Shown here: positions 24,969 through 34,020 of the stretch, in pieces
Layout of the letters: each line of letters begins with the position of its first letter
Numbering within the stretch: position 1 is the stretch's first letter
Assembly (NCBI GenBank): GCA_900548895.1
Contig: URLZ01000007.1
Span: 1-64,000 of the forward strand
Origin: an uncultured Akkermansia sp.
GTDB lineage: Bacteria; Verrucomicrobiota; Verrucomicrobiia; Verrucomicrobiales; Akkermansiaceae
DNA: 64,000 nt
Direction: 5' to 3'
Translations under genes and position numbers: made by a program
Notes under the pieces: model-generated
Seen by the model: only the letters and a program-made list of their open reading frames with translations
Told to the model about the DNA's origin: nothing
The model's database searches: none

Positions 24969-26987
24969 GTGGTCTTTGCCGTTCAGGATCTGCACATCGA
25001 GTTCGGCCCGCGTGTGCTCTTTGACTCTCTCTCCTTCGTCGTCGAGAGCGGGGAGCGCATCGCCTTCGCCGGGCAAAACGGCGCCGGCAAGTCGACGCTC
25101 ATGAAGTGCATCGTCGGCGTGATGGAGCCCGACCGCGGCCGCGTGCTGCTGCCGGCCCACACGCAGGTGGGCTACCTGCCGCAGGACGGCATCCACATCT
25201 CGGGCACGCCCCTTCTCGATGAAGTCATCGGCTCGGCGGGCAACGCCGCCGAGCTTCAGCAGCGCGTCGACGAACTCTCCGCCGAAATCCAGAGCCTGCC
25301 GACGGACTCTCCCGAGTACCGCGAAAAGCTCGATGAAATCGGGCGGCTCGAGCTGCTCCTGCACGACCGCGACGCCGCCGCCCTGCGCCCGCGCGTCGAA
25401 TCCATCCTGCGCGGCCTCGGCTTCTCCGCCTCAGACTTCACGCGCGACTGCGGCGAATTCTCCGGCGGCTGGCAGATGCGCATCGCCCTGGCCAAGCTGC
25501 TGGTGCGCGAACCCGAGGTGCTGCTGCTCGACGAGCCGACGAACCATCTCGACATCCAAAGCCAGCGCTGGCTCGAGCAGTACCTGCGCCACTACAGCGG
25601 CGCCATCTGCATCATCAGCCACGACGTCGCCCTGCTCGACGCACTCGTATCGCGCACCATCGCCTTCCACAACGGCCGCGCCGAGGAATACGCCGGCAAC
25701 TTCTCCTATTACCTGCGCGAAAGCAAAGCGCGCAAAGAAGCCCTCGCCCGCCGCGCCAAGGCCCAGCAGCGCGAGATCGCCAAAACGCAGGAGTTCATCA
25801 ACCGCTTCCGCGCCAAGGCCACGAAGGCCACCCAGGTGCAGAGCCGCATCAAGCAGCTTGAAAAAGTCGAGCTCATCGAGGTGGAGCAATACGACGCCGT
25901 CATGAGCTTTCACTTCCCCCCGCCCCCGCCGGGCGGGCACACCGTGGTGAGCATGGAGAAAGTCTGCAAAGCCTACGGCGACATCATCCTGCTCAAGGAC
26001 TACGACTTCACCATGGCGAAGGGCGACCGCATCGCCATCGTCGGCGTGAACGGCTCCGGTAAATCCACCTTCACGCGCCTGATCTCCGGCACCGAGCCGC
26101 CCGACTCCGGCAGCGTCGTGCCCGGGCACCACACGCAGGTGGCCTTTTTCTCGCAGACGCATGCCGACGTCCTCAACAACGAGCAGACCGTGCTCGAATG
26201 CGTCGAAGCCGCCGCGAGCCGCGAAACGAGGCCGCTGGTGCGCAACATCCTCGGCTGCTTCCTCTTCCGCGGCGACGACGTCTTCAAGAAAATCGGCGTC
26301 CTCTCCGGCGGCGAGCGCTCGCGCGTGGCGCTGGTCTGCATGCTGCTCAAGCCCGCCAACTTCCTCATCATGGACGAGCCGACCAACCACCTGGACTTTC
26401 AGAGCCAGGATGTGCTGCAAGCGGCTCTGGCGGAGTACCCCGGCTCCTACTGCATCGTCTCGCACAACCGCCGCTTCCTCGACCCGATCGTCAACAAAGT
26501 GCTCGAGTTTCGCCCCGGCCAGCCGCCGCGGCTCTTCCACGGCAACGTCACCCAGTACCTCGAAACCGTCGAGGCCGAGCAGCGTCGCCTCGCGGCCTCA
26601 GCGCAGCCTGCAAGCGCCCGCCCCGCGACGGCGGGAGACAGCGCCGGCATGCCCCCCGCCAACGCCTCGGGCAACCGCCGCGACCTGCGACGGCAGCGCG
26701 CGCAGGAGCGCGAGCGGCGCTCCCGCATCCTCAAGCCCCTGCAAAAAGAGCTCGCTGAAGTCGAAGCCTCCATCGCCTCGCTGGACGAGCGCAAGGCCGC
26801 CATCACCGCCGAGCTCGAAAAGCCCGAAAACCTGAGCGACAACCAGAAGCTCATGGAGCTCACCCAGAGCTTCCGCGAGCTCGATCGCGCCTCAGAAACC
26901 CTCTTCTCGCGCTGGGAAGAGCTCTCCACCGAAATCGAGCAGCACGAGGCCCGCTTCCGCGCCGAAGACGAAGCCGCCGCCGAATAA
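24969..26987 (+). CDS. ABC-F family ATPase (Uup/EttA-like)
   Basis: Soluble twin-ATPase protein of 672 residues without membrane segments, of the class that acts on ribosomes or in translation-associated roles. Domain 1: Walker A GQNGAGKST (about residues 37-45), signature SGGWQMR, Walker B LLLDEPTNHLD. The P-site-interaction-like linker is Lys/Arg-rich (about residues 245-300). Domain 2: GVNGSGKST, LSGGERSRVAL, LIMDEPTNHLD. The C-terminal coiled coil (from about residue 580, RRDLRRQRAQERERRSR to HEARFRAED) is the Uup-type DNA/RNA-binding arm. The start is GTG at 24969, 11 bases after the cyclophilin stop; translation coupling is likely. Confidence 0.9.
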   Translation: MVFAVQDLHIEFGPRVLFDSLSFVVESGERIAFAGQNGAGKSTLMKCIVGVMEPDRGRVLLPAHTQVGYLPQDGIHISGTPLLDEVIGSAGNAAELQQRVDELSAEIQSLPTDSPEYREKLDEIGRLELLLHDRDAAALRPRVESILRGLGFSASDFTRDCGEFSGGWQMRIALAKLLVREPEVLLLDEPTNHLDIQSQRWLEQYLRHYSGAICIISHDVALLDALVSRTIAFHNGRAEEYAGNFSYYLRESKARKEALARRAKAQQREIAKTQEFINRFRAKATKATQVQSRIKQLEKVELIEVEQYDAVMSFHFPPPPPGGHTVVSMEKVCKAYGDIILLKDYDFTMAKGDRIAIVGVNGSGKSTFTRLISGTEPPDSGSVVPGHHTQVAFFSQTHADVLNNEQTVLECVEAAASRETRPLVRNILGCFLFRGDDVFKKIGVLSGGERSRVALVCMLLKPANFLIMDEPTNHLDFQSQDVLQAALAEYPGSYCIVSHNRRFLDPIVNKVLEFRPGQPPRLFHGNVTQYLETVEAEQRRLAASAQPASARPATAGDSAGMPPANASGNRRDLRRQRAQERERRSRILKPLQKELAEVEASIASLDERKAAITAELEKPENLSDNQKLMELTQSFRELDRASETLFSRWEELSTEIEQHEARFRAEDEAAAE

Positions 26988-27053
26988 AGCCGACAGCCCC
27001 CCCCCTTCCCCCTGTGGCTCAACGGCCCTTGTTGACCTCATGGCCTCAAAAAC

Positions 27054-27105
27054 AGGCCTCAGAGACAGGCCTCAGAGACAGGCCTCAGAGACAGGCCTCA
27101 GAGAC
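27054..27105. repeat. four perfect 13-base tandem repeats at the end of the DUF2851 gene
   Basis: The unit AGGCCTCAGAGAC occurs four times without a mismatch. The last copy contains the stop codon of the minus-strand DUF2851 gene (27098-27100), so the array looks like slippage duplication of that gene's end. It lies between two convergent genes. It is too short and has no spacers, so it is not a CRISPR array. Confidence 0.9.
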
Positions 27106-28495
27106 TAAGCCGCCAGCCCGCCAGCGCCGACGGAAAGCGCCCCGAAGCCCCGGTAGACGCCCGGCCGAAGTCATCATCCAATTGCAGCAGCCCCTGCTGC
27201 GCGTAACAATGGCGCAGCAGCTCGGGCAAATCCGCGCGATCCCCCAGCAGCGCCTGCGCCGCGCGCTGCACCCGCGTCGGCACACTGTGCACCCGCAGGC
27301 GCAAATACATCCGCCACGACGCCTCCGAGTCATCCTGCACGCAGACGTGATTGACGATAAAATCCTTGATGCGCTCGCGACCCACCAGAGCAAAGGCCGA
27401 CTTCAGCGTCTCTGAGGGCAGGCTGCAATGGCGGCTCCAGTAATCGTGCCGCAGCCCCGCAAGCTTGCCCAGCAGCGCCGGAGCCTGCTCAGCCGTCATC
27501 AGCGGGCGCAGCTCTGCCCAGCGAGCCGCCGTCACCGCCAGCGCCGCCACGCGGCGATGCGGGTGATTGAGAGGGCGCACCGACGAAAACATCCAGAGAA
27601 GGCTCCGTGAATCCGCCAGCCGATAACGCTCGCTCCGCGGCCACCAGCCATCCCAAACGCGGCGGTGATACGCGCGCGCCTCCTCACCCGCGCGCTCCGG
27701 CAGCACCGCCTCCAGAAACCCCGCCGTGCCGAAGAGCACCGCCTCCGCATCATCGCCCAGCTTTTCCAGCTCATGCAGCGGAGCACGGCGCGCCAGCATG
27801 CGCATCGCCAGCTTGTTCACGCGATAGCCCAGCGTCTCCGCCCAGCACTCAAACCAAGCCTGATCCTCCCCCAAGCGCTCCGCTCGGCGGCGAAAAAGCC
27901 CCCGTCGCAGCTGCATCCGGCGCGCCGCAGCCGCCAGCAGCAAAGCCCTGACCTGCCCGCCCGACAGCCCGCGAAGCGGGGCCGGCCCGCAGTCGAGCCC
28001 CTCCACCGACCAAGGCGACGGATACCCCAGCGCGCGGCGCAGCTCAAGCTCATCGAGCACCAGCAGCGGCACCTCCGCGTGGCGCAGATTGCGCGTAAAC
28101 CAACCCGGCGGCGGCGGCTCCGCCACCACATGAAGCGCAACACCCTCAAAAGCCGCATCGCAGCCGCAGCCCCGCTCCTCCCAATCCTCCGCACGCCGCG
28201 TCAGCACCACATCACCCCGCAGTCGGCGGCCATCCAACTCCAGCTCAGCACCCAAGCAATCAGGCCCCTCCGCCCGATTCCACACACCGAAATCAAACAC
28301 CCTCAGCGAACCGTGGTGCAGCGTCTCACCCGCACAGCCCAGCTCCCCCGACATCCAGCTGCACAGCAGCTCATCAGCACCGGGCGCAGAAGGCAACGCC
28401 TCAGCCTCAGCCGCCGAGAAAGCAGCCTCATGCCGCAGCCCGTCATACATCGCGGCATACGCCGCAGCCAGGTCTGCGCGCTCGGGACATTTCAT
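27098..28495 (-). CDS. DUF2851 family protein
   Basis: About 465 residues matching the DUF2851 family known from Bacteroidetes and Verrucomicrobia, function unknown. Family-like segments: LLCSWMSGELGCAGETLHHGSLRVFDFGVWNRAEGPDCLGAELELDG, LRGDVVLTRRAEDWEERGC, ALHVVAEPPP and the C-terminal helical part (LFECWAETLGY-like WFECWAETLGYRVNKLAMRMLARRAPL; HPHRRVAALA). The start at 28495 (MKCPERADL) gives the expected beginning. It lies 55 bases downstream of the STAS gene on the same strand and may be co-transcribed with it. Confidence 0.8.
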   Translation of the reverse strand: MKCPERADLAAAYAAMYDGLRHEAAFSAAEAEALPSAPGADELLCSWMSGELGCAGETLHHGSLRVFDFGVWNRAEGPDCLGAELELDGRRLRGDVVLTRRAEDWEERGCGCDAAFEGVALHVVAEPPPPGWFTRNLRHAEVPLLVLDELELRRALGYPSPWSVEGLDCGPAPLRGLSGGQVRALLLAAAARRMQLRRGLFRRRAERLGEDQAWFECWAETLGYRVNKLAMRMLARRAPLHELEKLGDDAEAVLFGTAGFLEAVLPERAGEEARAYHRRVWDGWWPRSERYRLADSRSLLWMFSSVRPLNHPHRRVAALAVTAARWAELRPLMTAEQAPALLGKLAGLRHDYWSRHCSLPSETLKSAFALVGRERIKDFIVNHVCVQDDSEASWRMYLRLRVHSVPTRVQRAAQALLGDRADLPELLRHCYAQQGLLQLDDDFGRASTGASGRFPSALAGWRLSL

Positions 28496-28549
28496 GGCAA
28501 CGCTCGCCCGCGAAAGAGAGCCCCCTCCGCCGGGCACCGGCCGGCGAAC

Positions 28550-29089
28550 TCAGGACTCGCTGTGGCGCATGAGATCCTCCTCAAGCGTCTCACAGACATA
28601 GCCGAAAGTCTCCGCATTCTTGTGATTCATCGAGCGCAGCGTATTGTGAGCCTCCAGCACGTGGCGCGTGCGGGCCACCTCAGACATCGGCGCGCCGCCC
28701 GTTCCCTCCGCACTGTGCTCATCCTCCGCGAGCACGCGGCGGCGATCCTCGAGATCCGAGCGCCAGAAAGCCTCCGGCGGGTCAATATCAATCAGCATAT
28801 CAAGCCCGAGACTCTCCATCGCCTGGCGCGTGCGATCCGTCGGCGTCGCCACCTGAAGCGCCCCGCCCTTGCTCATGCAGCGGTTGGCGAGGCCCGCCAT
28901 CGTCCCCATGAAAGTCGAATCGACCCCCGAGCACTTCTCCAGATCAATGACAACATTCTGCCCTCCCTGTTCGAGGTATTTGTCCGCGAGCGACTTGAGC
29001 GCCGGGCTGTTGACAAAACTGCCCCGACTCGCGCAGCGAATCCAGAGACAATCGGGGAACGTATGGTGGGTCAGGCAGGAGTCCGTCAT
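28550..29089 (-). CDS. STAS-domain anti-sigma factor antagonist
   Basis: Protein of 179 residues. The STAS fold covers about residues 10-105: CLWIRCASRGSFVNSPALKSLADKYLEQGGQNVVIDLEKCSGVDSTFMGTMAGL contains the phosphorylatable Ser region (VDSTFMG), followed by GGALQVATPTDRTRQAMESLGLDML. Family members bind anti-sigma kinases and are switched by phosphorylation; the partner is not in this window, though a PP2C phosphatase is. The remaining 70 residues are an acidic helical tail. The start at 29089 follows a promoter with 17-base spacing. Confidence 0.82.
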   Translation of the reverse strand: MTDSCLTHHTFPDCLWIRCASRGSFVNSPALKSLADKYLEQGGQNVVIDLEKCSGVDSTFMGTMAGLANRCMSKGGALQVATPTDRTRQAMESLGLDMLIDIDPPEAFWRSDLEDRRRVLAEDEHSAEGTGGAPMSEVARTRHVLEAHNTLRSMNHKNAETFGYVCETLEEDLMRHSES

Positions 29090-29106
29090 AATTTCTTTGC
29101 ATCCCC

Positions 29107-29135
29107 ATTCTAATGGCAGGAATGAGGCTTGGCAA
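29107..29135 (-). promoter_or_regulatory. promoter of the STAS gene
   Basis: On the minus strand TTGCCA (complement of 29130-29135), 17 bases, TAGAAT (complement of 29107-29112); leader about 10 bases. Confidence 0.65.
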
Positions 29136-29341
29136 GGAAAAAGTGTTTTGTTTCCCGAAAAACCACCGCATCCCCGCTCGACCATCCCTTCCGCCGCCGC
29201 ACCACACGCCGCACCACCCGCCGCACCGACGGCGCACAGCCTCACCAGCGGCCACGCAGACATCGTGTGAGAAAGCCGCGAAATGCGTGTTATCACATCC
29301 CTGCCATTTAGATCGCCAAGCTTCCGCAGCGCTCTTTTTCC

Positions 29342-29370
29342 TTGTCATTTTCCCCTCTCTGCGATACACT
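29342..29370 (+). promoter_or_regulatory. leaderless promoter of the lipoprotein gene
   Basis: TTGTCA at 29342-29347, 17 bases, TACACT at 29365-29370, then six bases to GTG 29377. Confidence 0.5.
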
Positions 29371-29376
29371 AAGCGC

Positions 29377-30360
29377 GTGAAGTACACCACCCCGGCAACC
29401 CTGGCACTGGCAGCGCTGCTTCTCACCTCCTGCGGATCCTCGCTGGAATCCGAGAGCGGGCTCTACGACGTTGAACTCAAGCACTCCATTAAAGTGCCGA
29501 TCGACGGCTGGTGGTCCTGGGGCAAAGGGCCCGTCTTCAAAGACAAGAAATCCGGCTACGTCTACATCGCCCCCCTTGACATCAGCCTCGTCAAAGAGGA
29601 CGAGCCCGAGCTCAGCGCCCTGCTCGTTCCGCAGATGCACGACTACATGGTCGCGTACCTGACGCGCGTCCTCGACGAAGCCAACAAAGCCAACCACACC
29701 CGCTGGAAAATCACCACCGACCCCTCCAAGGCCGACTTCCGCATGGACATGGCCGTCGTCTCCCTCCGCCCGCAGCGCCCGGTGCTGCGGTGGATCTTTT
29801 TCGTCGGCAGCTTCTTCTCCCCCATCCCCGGCACCGGCACCATCGCCGGCAAATTCACCAACGGCGACATCTGCATCGAGTTCACCATCCGCAACAACCG
29901 CACCGGCGAGCTGCTCTACGCCATGAAGGACTCGAACCGCGCCACCACGCGCCTCTACAAATCCGAAGCCTACAACAGCGAAGGGCAGGCCGACAAAAAC
30001 CTCCAATTCTGGGCCCAGAAGATCGCGCGGCTCGTGCGCTTCTACACCTCGGATAAATACAGCAACCAAGACATCAGCGACCTCGTCAACAACACCTCCG
30101 TCGTCCGCGCCCTCTTCTACCGCATTGAAACCGGCGTCGAAGACGAAAACATGGCCTCACAAAACGCCCCGGAGATCGATGGCCCCACCCAAGCCGACGG
30201 CGCGAAAGCCCCCGCGAACAGCAAGAGCAGCCGCGGCGAGAGCAAGCCCGCCGAGGAGAAAGCGCACGAGGACAGCTCCGCAGCCTCCCAGAATGCGCCG
30301 GAACTCGAAGCCCCCGCCAAATCCGAGGAAACCACCGACAGAGCCGAGAAACCGGCCTAA
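29377..30360 (+). CDS. DUF3313-like lipoprotein
   Basis: About 327 residues. The start at GTG 29377 yields a lipoprotein signal (KYTTPATLALAALLLTSC) with the lipidated Cys near residue 19. The mature domain (YVYIAPLDISLVKEDEPELSALLVPQMHDYMVAYLTRVLDEA ... FRMDMAVVSLRPQRPVLRW ... GDICIEFTIRNNRTGELLYAMKDS) resembles DUF3313-type outer-membrane lipoproteins. The last 80 residues, from about ENMASQNAPEIDG, are a low-complexity tail with two imperfect copies of ASQNAPE. The function is unknown. An upstream ATG in frame would remove the signal peptide and is rejected. Confidence 0.68.
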   Translation: MKYTTPATLALAALLLTSCGSSLESESGLYDVELKHSIKVPIDGWWSWGKGPVFKDKKSGYVYIAPLDISLVKEDEPELSALLVPQMHDYMVAYLTRVLDEANKANHTRWKITTDPSKADFRMDMAVVSLRPQRPVLRWIFFVGSFFSPIPGTGTIAGKFTNGDICIEFTIRNNRTGELLYAMKDSNRATTRLYKSEAYNSEGQADKNLQFWAQKIARLVRFYTSDKYSNQDISDLVNNTSVVRALFYRIETGVEDENMASQNAPEIDGPTQADGAKAPANSKSSRGESKPAEEKAHEDSSAASQNAPELEAPAKSEETTDRAEKPA

Positions 30361-30393
30361 TCGCCCCCTGACGCCGGACACGCCCCATCCCCC

Positions 30394-32640
30394 ATGGACA
30401 CCCCGCTCAGGGAACGCCTGCTTGCCCTGCTGCGCGCCCCGCACTACCGACCGCTGGACGCCTCGGCCCTCGCCCGCGCCCTCGACCTACAAGGCAGCGA
30501 GCGCGCCGAGCTGCGCCGCCTGCTGCGCGACGGTGAAGAACGCGGCGAACTTGTGCGCCTGCGCCGCGCCTGCTACAAACTGCGAGACGCCGCCCCCGCC
30601 CCCCTGCGCGGGCGCGTGCGCGCCCTGCCCCACGGCAAATACCTCTTCGTCCCCGACGCCGACGGCCAGGAAGCCCTGCGCCCCCTCGCCCCCGAAGGCG
30701 GCCTCATCGAACTGCCCGTCGAGCGCCACCGGCACCACGGCGCCATGGACGGCGACCTCGTGCTCGCCACCGTGCGGCACAACGCCCCGCGCGCCTACCG
30801 CCGGCACCACCGCGGCCGCCCCCAAGCCGCCGACCTGCAAGCCGAAGCCCGCATCGACGACATCCTCGAGCGACGCTCCGGCAGCTGGGTAGGCACCTAC
30901 CGCCCCGAAGGCGGGCGCTACGGCAGCCTCATCGGCGACGGCCACAGCAGCCCCGAACACGTACGAATCACCGAGCCCCCACCCCCCGGCCTACTCGCCG
31001 GCATGAGCATCGTCGTGCAGCCCCTCAGCTACCCCCTTGCACAAAACGAAGCCACCGGCCGCATCGAAGAAATCCTCGGCTGGCCGGAAGACGAAGGCGT
31101 CGACATGCTCAGCGTCATGCGCCGCCACGGCCTGCGCAGCGAATTCCCCGCCCCCGTGCTCGACGAAACCACCCGCCTGCCCGACAGCGTATGCAGCAAC
31201 GAACGCATCGGGCGAGACGACTGGCGGCAGCACTGCGTCTTCACCATCGACCCCGCCGGCGCGCGCGACTACGACGACGCCATCTCCGTGCAGCGCCACG
31301 GCAGCAGCTGGGAACTCGCCGTCCACATCGCCGACGTCAGCCACTACGTGCGCCCCGGCAGCGCCCTCGACCTCGAAGCCGCCCAGCGCGGCAACTCCAC
31401 CTATCTGCCCGACCGCGTCCTGCCCATGCTCCCCCCGCGGCTCTGCGACGGCATCTGCTCCCTCGTGCAAGGCGAAGAGCGCCTCACCAAACTCTGCCTC
31501 ATGCGCCTCGACCGCGCCGGCAACATCACGCACACCGACTTCCGCGACGCTCTCATCCGCTCGCGGCGGCGCCTCAGCTACCCGCAGGCCCTCGACATCC
31601 TCGAAAACCGCGGCAGCAGCGGAGACGCCGAAGTCGACACCATGCTGCGCGACGCCCGCGAACTCGCCGAGCTGCTGCGCGCCCGCCGCATGAAAGCCGG
31701 GGCACTCGACCTCCAACTACCGCAACTCGAACTCGAACTCGACACCCACGGCCACCCCATCGCCCTCCACAGCAGCCGCAGCGACGCAGCCCACAGCCTC
31801 ATTGAAGAATTCATGCTCGCCGCCAACGAGCAAATCGCCCGCGCCCTCAAAGCCGCCCTCCTGCCCACCCTCTACCGCATCCACGAAGCCCCCGACCCCA
31901 CCAAACTCAACGACCTCGCCCACACCCTGCGCAGCTACGGCATCAACGCCGGCGACCTCACCGTGCGCGACGAACTGCGGCGCGCCATGGCCACCATCGC
32001 CGGGCACCCAAACGAGCAACTCCTCAGCCTCGCCCTGCTGCGCTCCATGATGCGCGCCCGCTACTCCCCCAAAGCCCTCGGGCACTACGGCCTCGCCAAA
32101 GGCGACTACTGCCACTTCACCAGCCCCATCCGCCGCTACGCCGACCTCATCGTCCACCGCAGCCTCAGCCACCTCATCAACAAAGAAAACGCCCCCACCC
32201 TACCCGGCCCCGCCACCCTCAACAACCTCGCCGACCACCTCTCTGAAACCGAGCGCAACTCCGCCGCCGCCGAGCAAGAAGCCCAACGCCTCAAACTCAT
32301 CGAATACCTCAGCCTGCAATGCAGCACCGACAGCCCCTGCCAACTATCAGCCATCGTCACCGACGCCTGGCCGCAGGGCCTCGCCGTCGAGCTGCCCGAG
32401 CTGCACCTCAAAGGCTTCGTCTCCGGCGCCGAGCTGCCGGAAAACACCCACTGGTATTACGAACGCCACAACAGCAGCTGGAGCAGCACCGACGGCCGCC
32501 GCATCCTCCCCGGCAGCCGCGTCGAACTCATCCCCCTGCGCATCGACCCCGCCAGCGGCTTCCTCGAACTGCGCCCCGCCACCGAAGCCACAAGCGCCCC
32601 GACGAAACCCGAAGCCGGCAAGCCCCCGGCAGCCCCCTGA
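30394..32640 (+). CDS. rnr: ribonuclease R family 3'-5' exoribonuclease
   Basis: Processive exoribonuclease of 748 residues acting on structured RNA. The N-terminal winged-helix-like domain (RERLLALLRAPHYRPLDASALARALDL) is followed by cold-shock-like domains. The RNB catalytic core starts near residue 280 (CVFTIDPAGARDYDDAISVQR, with the metal-binding Asp residues) and continues with ELAVHIADVSHYVRPGSALDLEAAQRGNSTYLPDRVLPMLP in family order. HYGLAKGDYCHFTSPIRRYADLIVHR closes the core, and a C-terminal S1 domain follows (LSAIVTDAWPQGLAVELPELHLKGFV). Length fits RNase R. It begins 34 bases after the lipoprotein gene. Confidence 0.92.
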   Translation: MDTPLRERLLALLRAPHYRPLDASALARALDLQGSERAELRRLLRDGEERGELVRLRRACYKLRDAAPAPLRGRVRALPHGKYLFVPDADGQEALRPLAPEGGLIELPVERHRHHGAMDGDLVLATVRHNAPRAYRRHHRGRPQAADLQAEARIDDILERRSGSWVGTYRPEGGRYGSLIGDGHSSPEHVRITEPPPPGLLAGMSIVVQPLSYPLAQNEATGRIEEILGWPEDEGVDMLSVMRRHGLRSEFPAPVLDETTRLPDSVCSNERIGRDDWRQHCVFTIDPAGARDYDDAISVQRHGSSWELAVHIADVSHYVRPGSALDLEAAQRGNSTYLPDRVLPMLPPRLCDGICSLVQGEERLTKLCLMRLDRAGNITHTDFRDALIRSRRRLSYPQALDILENRGSSGDAEVDTMLRDARELAELLRARRMKAGALDLQLPQLELELDTHGHPIALHSSRSDAAHSLIEEFMLAANEQIARALKAALLPTLYRIHEAPDPTKLNDLAHTLRSYGINAGDLTVRDELRRAMATIAGHPNEQLLSLALLRSMMRARYSPKALGHYGLAKGDYCHFTSPIRRYADLIVHRSLSHLINKENAPTLPGPATLNNLADHLSETERNSAAAEQEAQRLKLIEYLSLQCSTDSPCQLSAIVTDAWPQGLAVELPELHLKGFVSGAELPENTHWYYERHNSSWSSTDGRRILPGSRVELIPLRIDPASGFLELRPATEATSAPTKPEAGKPPAAP

Positions 32641-32731
32641 ACCAAGCGGCAGCCTGCCGAGCACACGGCAAGCCCCCGCCGACACCAACGAGCCGGCACC
32701 ACCGCGGCGAGAAAAAGCCGGGCGCAAAGCC

Positions 32732-33463
32732 TCAGCCCTGCGCCCCCTCAGCCCCCTCAGTCGGAGACAGAGCCGCCGCACGCGGCGCATTCACCCCGCC
32801 GATCAGCAGCACCATCTCACCCTTCGGCGGATGTTGGCGAAACTCCTCAGCCAACTGCTCCGCCGAGCCGCGGTGATACGTCTCAAACACCTTCGTCAAC
32901 TCACGCGCCACACAAATCGGAGCCTGCGGATCCAAGCGAGCCACCTCCTGCACCGACTTCAGAATACGGAACGGAGACTCATAAAAAATACTCGTATACG
33001 AAGCCGCCAGCGCCTGCTGCAACACCTGCGAACGCCGCCCCGACTTCACCGGCAAAAAACCGCCGAAAAAAAACGCATCACTCGGCAAGCCCGACCCCAC
33101 CAGAGCCGTCACCACAGCCGAAGGCCCCGGCAGCACCGTAAACGGCACCCCGCGCCCCTTCAACTCCTGAATCAAGCGATACCCCGGATCACTCACCCCC
33201 GGCATCCCCGCATCCGTCACCACCGCGAAACGCTCCCCCGCCTGAGCACGGGAAGCCACCTCCGGCGCACGCTGCAACTCATTGTGCTCATGCAAACTCA
33301 GCAAAGGCTTGCGGATACCGTAATGCGCCAGCAGCATCCCCGTATTGCGCGTATCCTCGCAGCAAACACAGTCAACAGACTCCAGCACGGCCAGAGCACG
33401 GCGCGTAACATCCTCGCGGTTACCGATCGGCAACCCCACAAAACTCACGGGATAATCAATCAT
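32732..33463 (-). CDS. rsmI: 16S rRNA (cytidine-1402-2'-O)-methyltransferase
   Basis: Tetrapyrrole-methylase-fold enzyme of 243 residues that methylates C1402 in the decoding centre. It shows the family order VSFVGLPIGNREDVTRRAL, VDCVCCEDTRNTGMLLAHYGI, LSLHEHNE, VVTDAGMPGVSDPGYRLI, VLPGPSAVVTALVGSGLPSDAFFFGGFLP and IFYESPFRI. Position 14-15 reads LPIGN where TPIGN is commonest. The start overlaps the lptE stop by four bases, so translation is coupled to the lptE-bamD cluster. Confidence 0.93.
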   Translation of the reverse strand: MIDYPVSFVGLPIGNREDVTRRALAVLESVDCVCCEDTRNTGMLLAHYGIRKPLLSLHEHNELQRAPEVASRAQAGERFAVVTDAGMPGVSDPGYRLIQELKGRGVPFTVLPGPSAVVTALVGSGLPSDAFFFGGFLPVKSGRRSQVLQQALAASYTSIFYESPFRILKSVQEVARLDPQAPICVARELTKVFETYHRGSAEQLAEEFRQHPPKGEMVLLIGGVNAPRAAALSPTEGAEGAQG

Positions 33464-33984
33464 GGAGAAGTCAAGCGAGCCGCAATCTCATCAGCCGCCT
33501 GCCGAGCCGCATAAGAAAGCGCATTGATACGGGCATTCTGCACATTAACACCATCCTGATTAAAATAACTACTCTCCGTCGTAAACACCCCCGACGTCAA
33601 CTCCTCACCCGACTTACCATCGCGCACCACATAACGCACCTTCAGCAGAAGACCAATCTCCGAACTCCGATACGTATCGCGCCAATCCGTCGTCAGAGAA
33701 ACCGGCGTAATCGACACCACCTGCCCCGACACCACAAAATCCGCCGCACCGCGGCGCACCAAGCGATACGTCCCGTCACTCTGCAACGCATCCGTCAGCG
33801 CCGACGTCAACTGCATCGACACCTGCGGCTGCGTCGTCGTATTCGTGAACATCTCCACGCAGAACGAATCCATCCGGCTCAGCGCCGCCGGTTTCACCCC
33901 GCCCACATGATAGCCGCAGCCGCCCAAGCCCGCCGACGCGAGCCCCAGCAACACAGCCGCACCGAGAACCGAAAAAGCCTTCAT
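33460..33984 (-). CDS. lptE: LPS-assembly lipoprotein LptE
   Basis: Outer-membrane lipoprotein of 174 residues that plugs the LptD barrel and helps insert LPS. The signal ends at a lipobox (AGLGGC) followed directly by GYHVGG, the family hallmark. The conserved domain follows (FCVEMFTNTTTQPQVSMQLTSALTDALQSDGTYRLV ... ADFVVSGQVVSITPVSLT). The start at 33984 (MKAFSVLG) is preferred over the upstream in-frame ATG because it gives a normal signal peptide. It sits between bamD and rsmI; its partner lptD is at 50.7 kb. Confidence 0.86.
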   Translation of the reverse strand: MKAFSVLGAAVLLGLASAGLGGCGYHVGGVKPAALSRMDSFCVEMFTNTTTQPQVSMQLTSALTDALQSDGTYRLVRRGAADFVVSGQVVSITPVSLTTDWRDTYRSSEIGLLLKVRYVVRDGKSGEELTSGVFTTESSYFNQDGVNVQNARINALSYAARQAADEIAARLTSP

Positions 33985-34020
33985 AACGCAACAAAAGGAC
34001 ACTTACGGCGCCGCAACCCC

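Noticed and set aside
27054..27105. CRISPR-like short repeats
   Set aside because: Units are contiguous with no spacers, and no cas gene is present; this is a simple tandem duplication.
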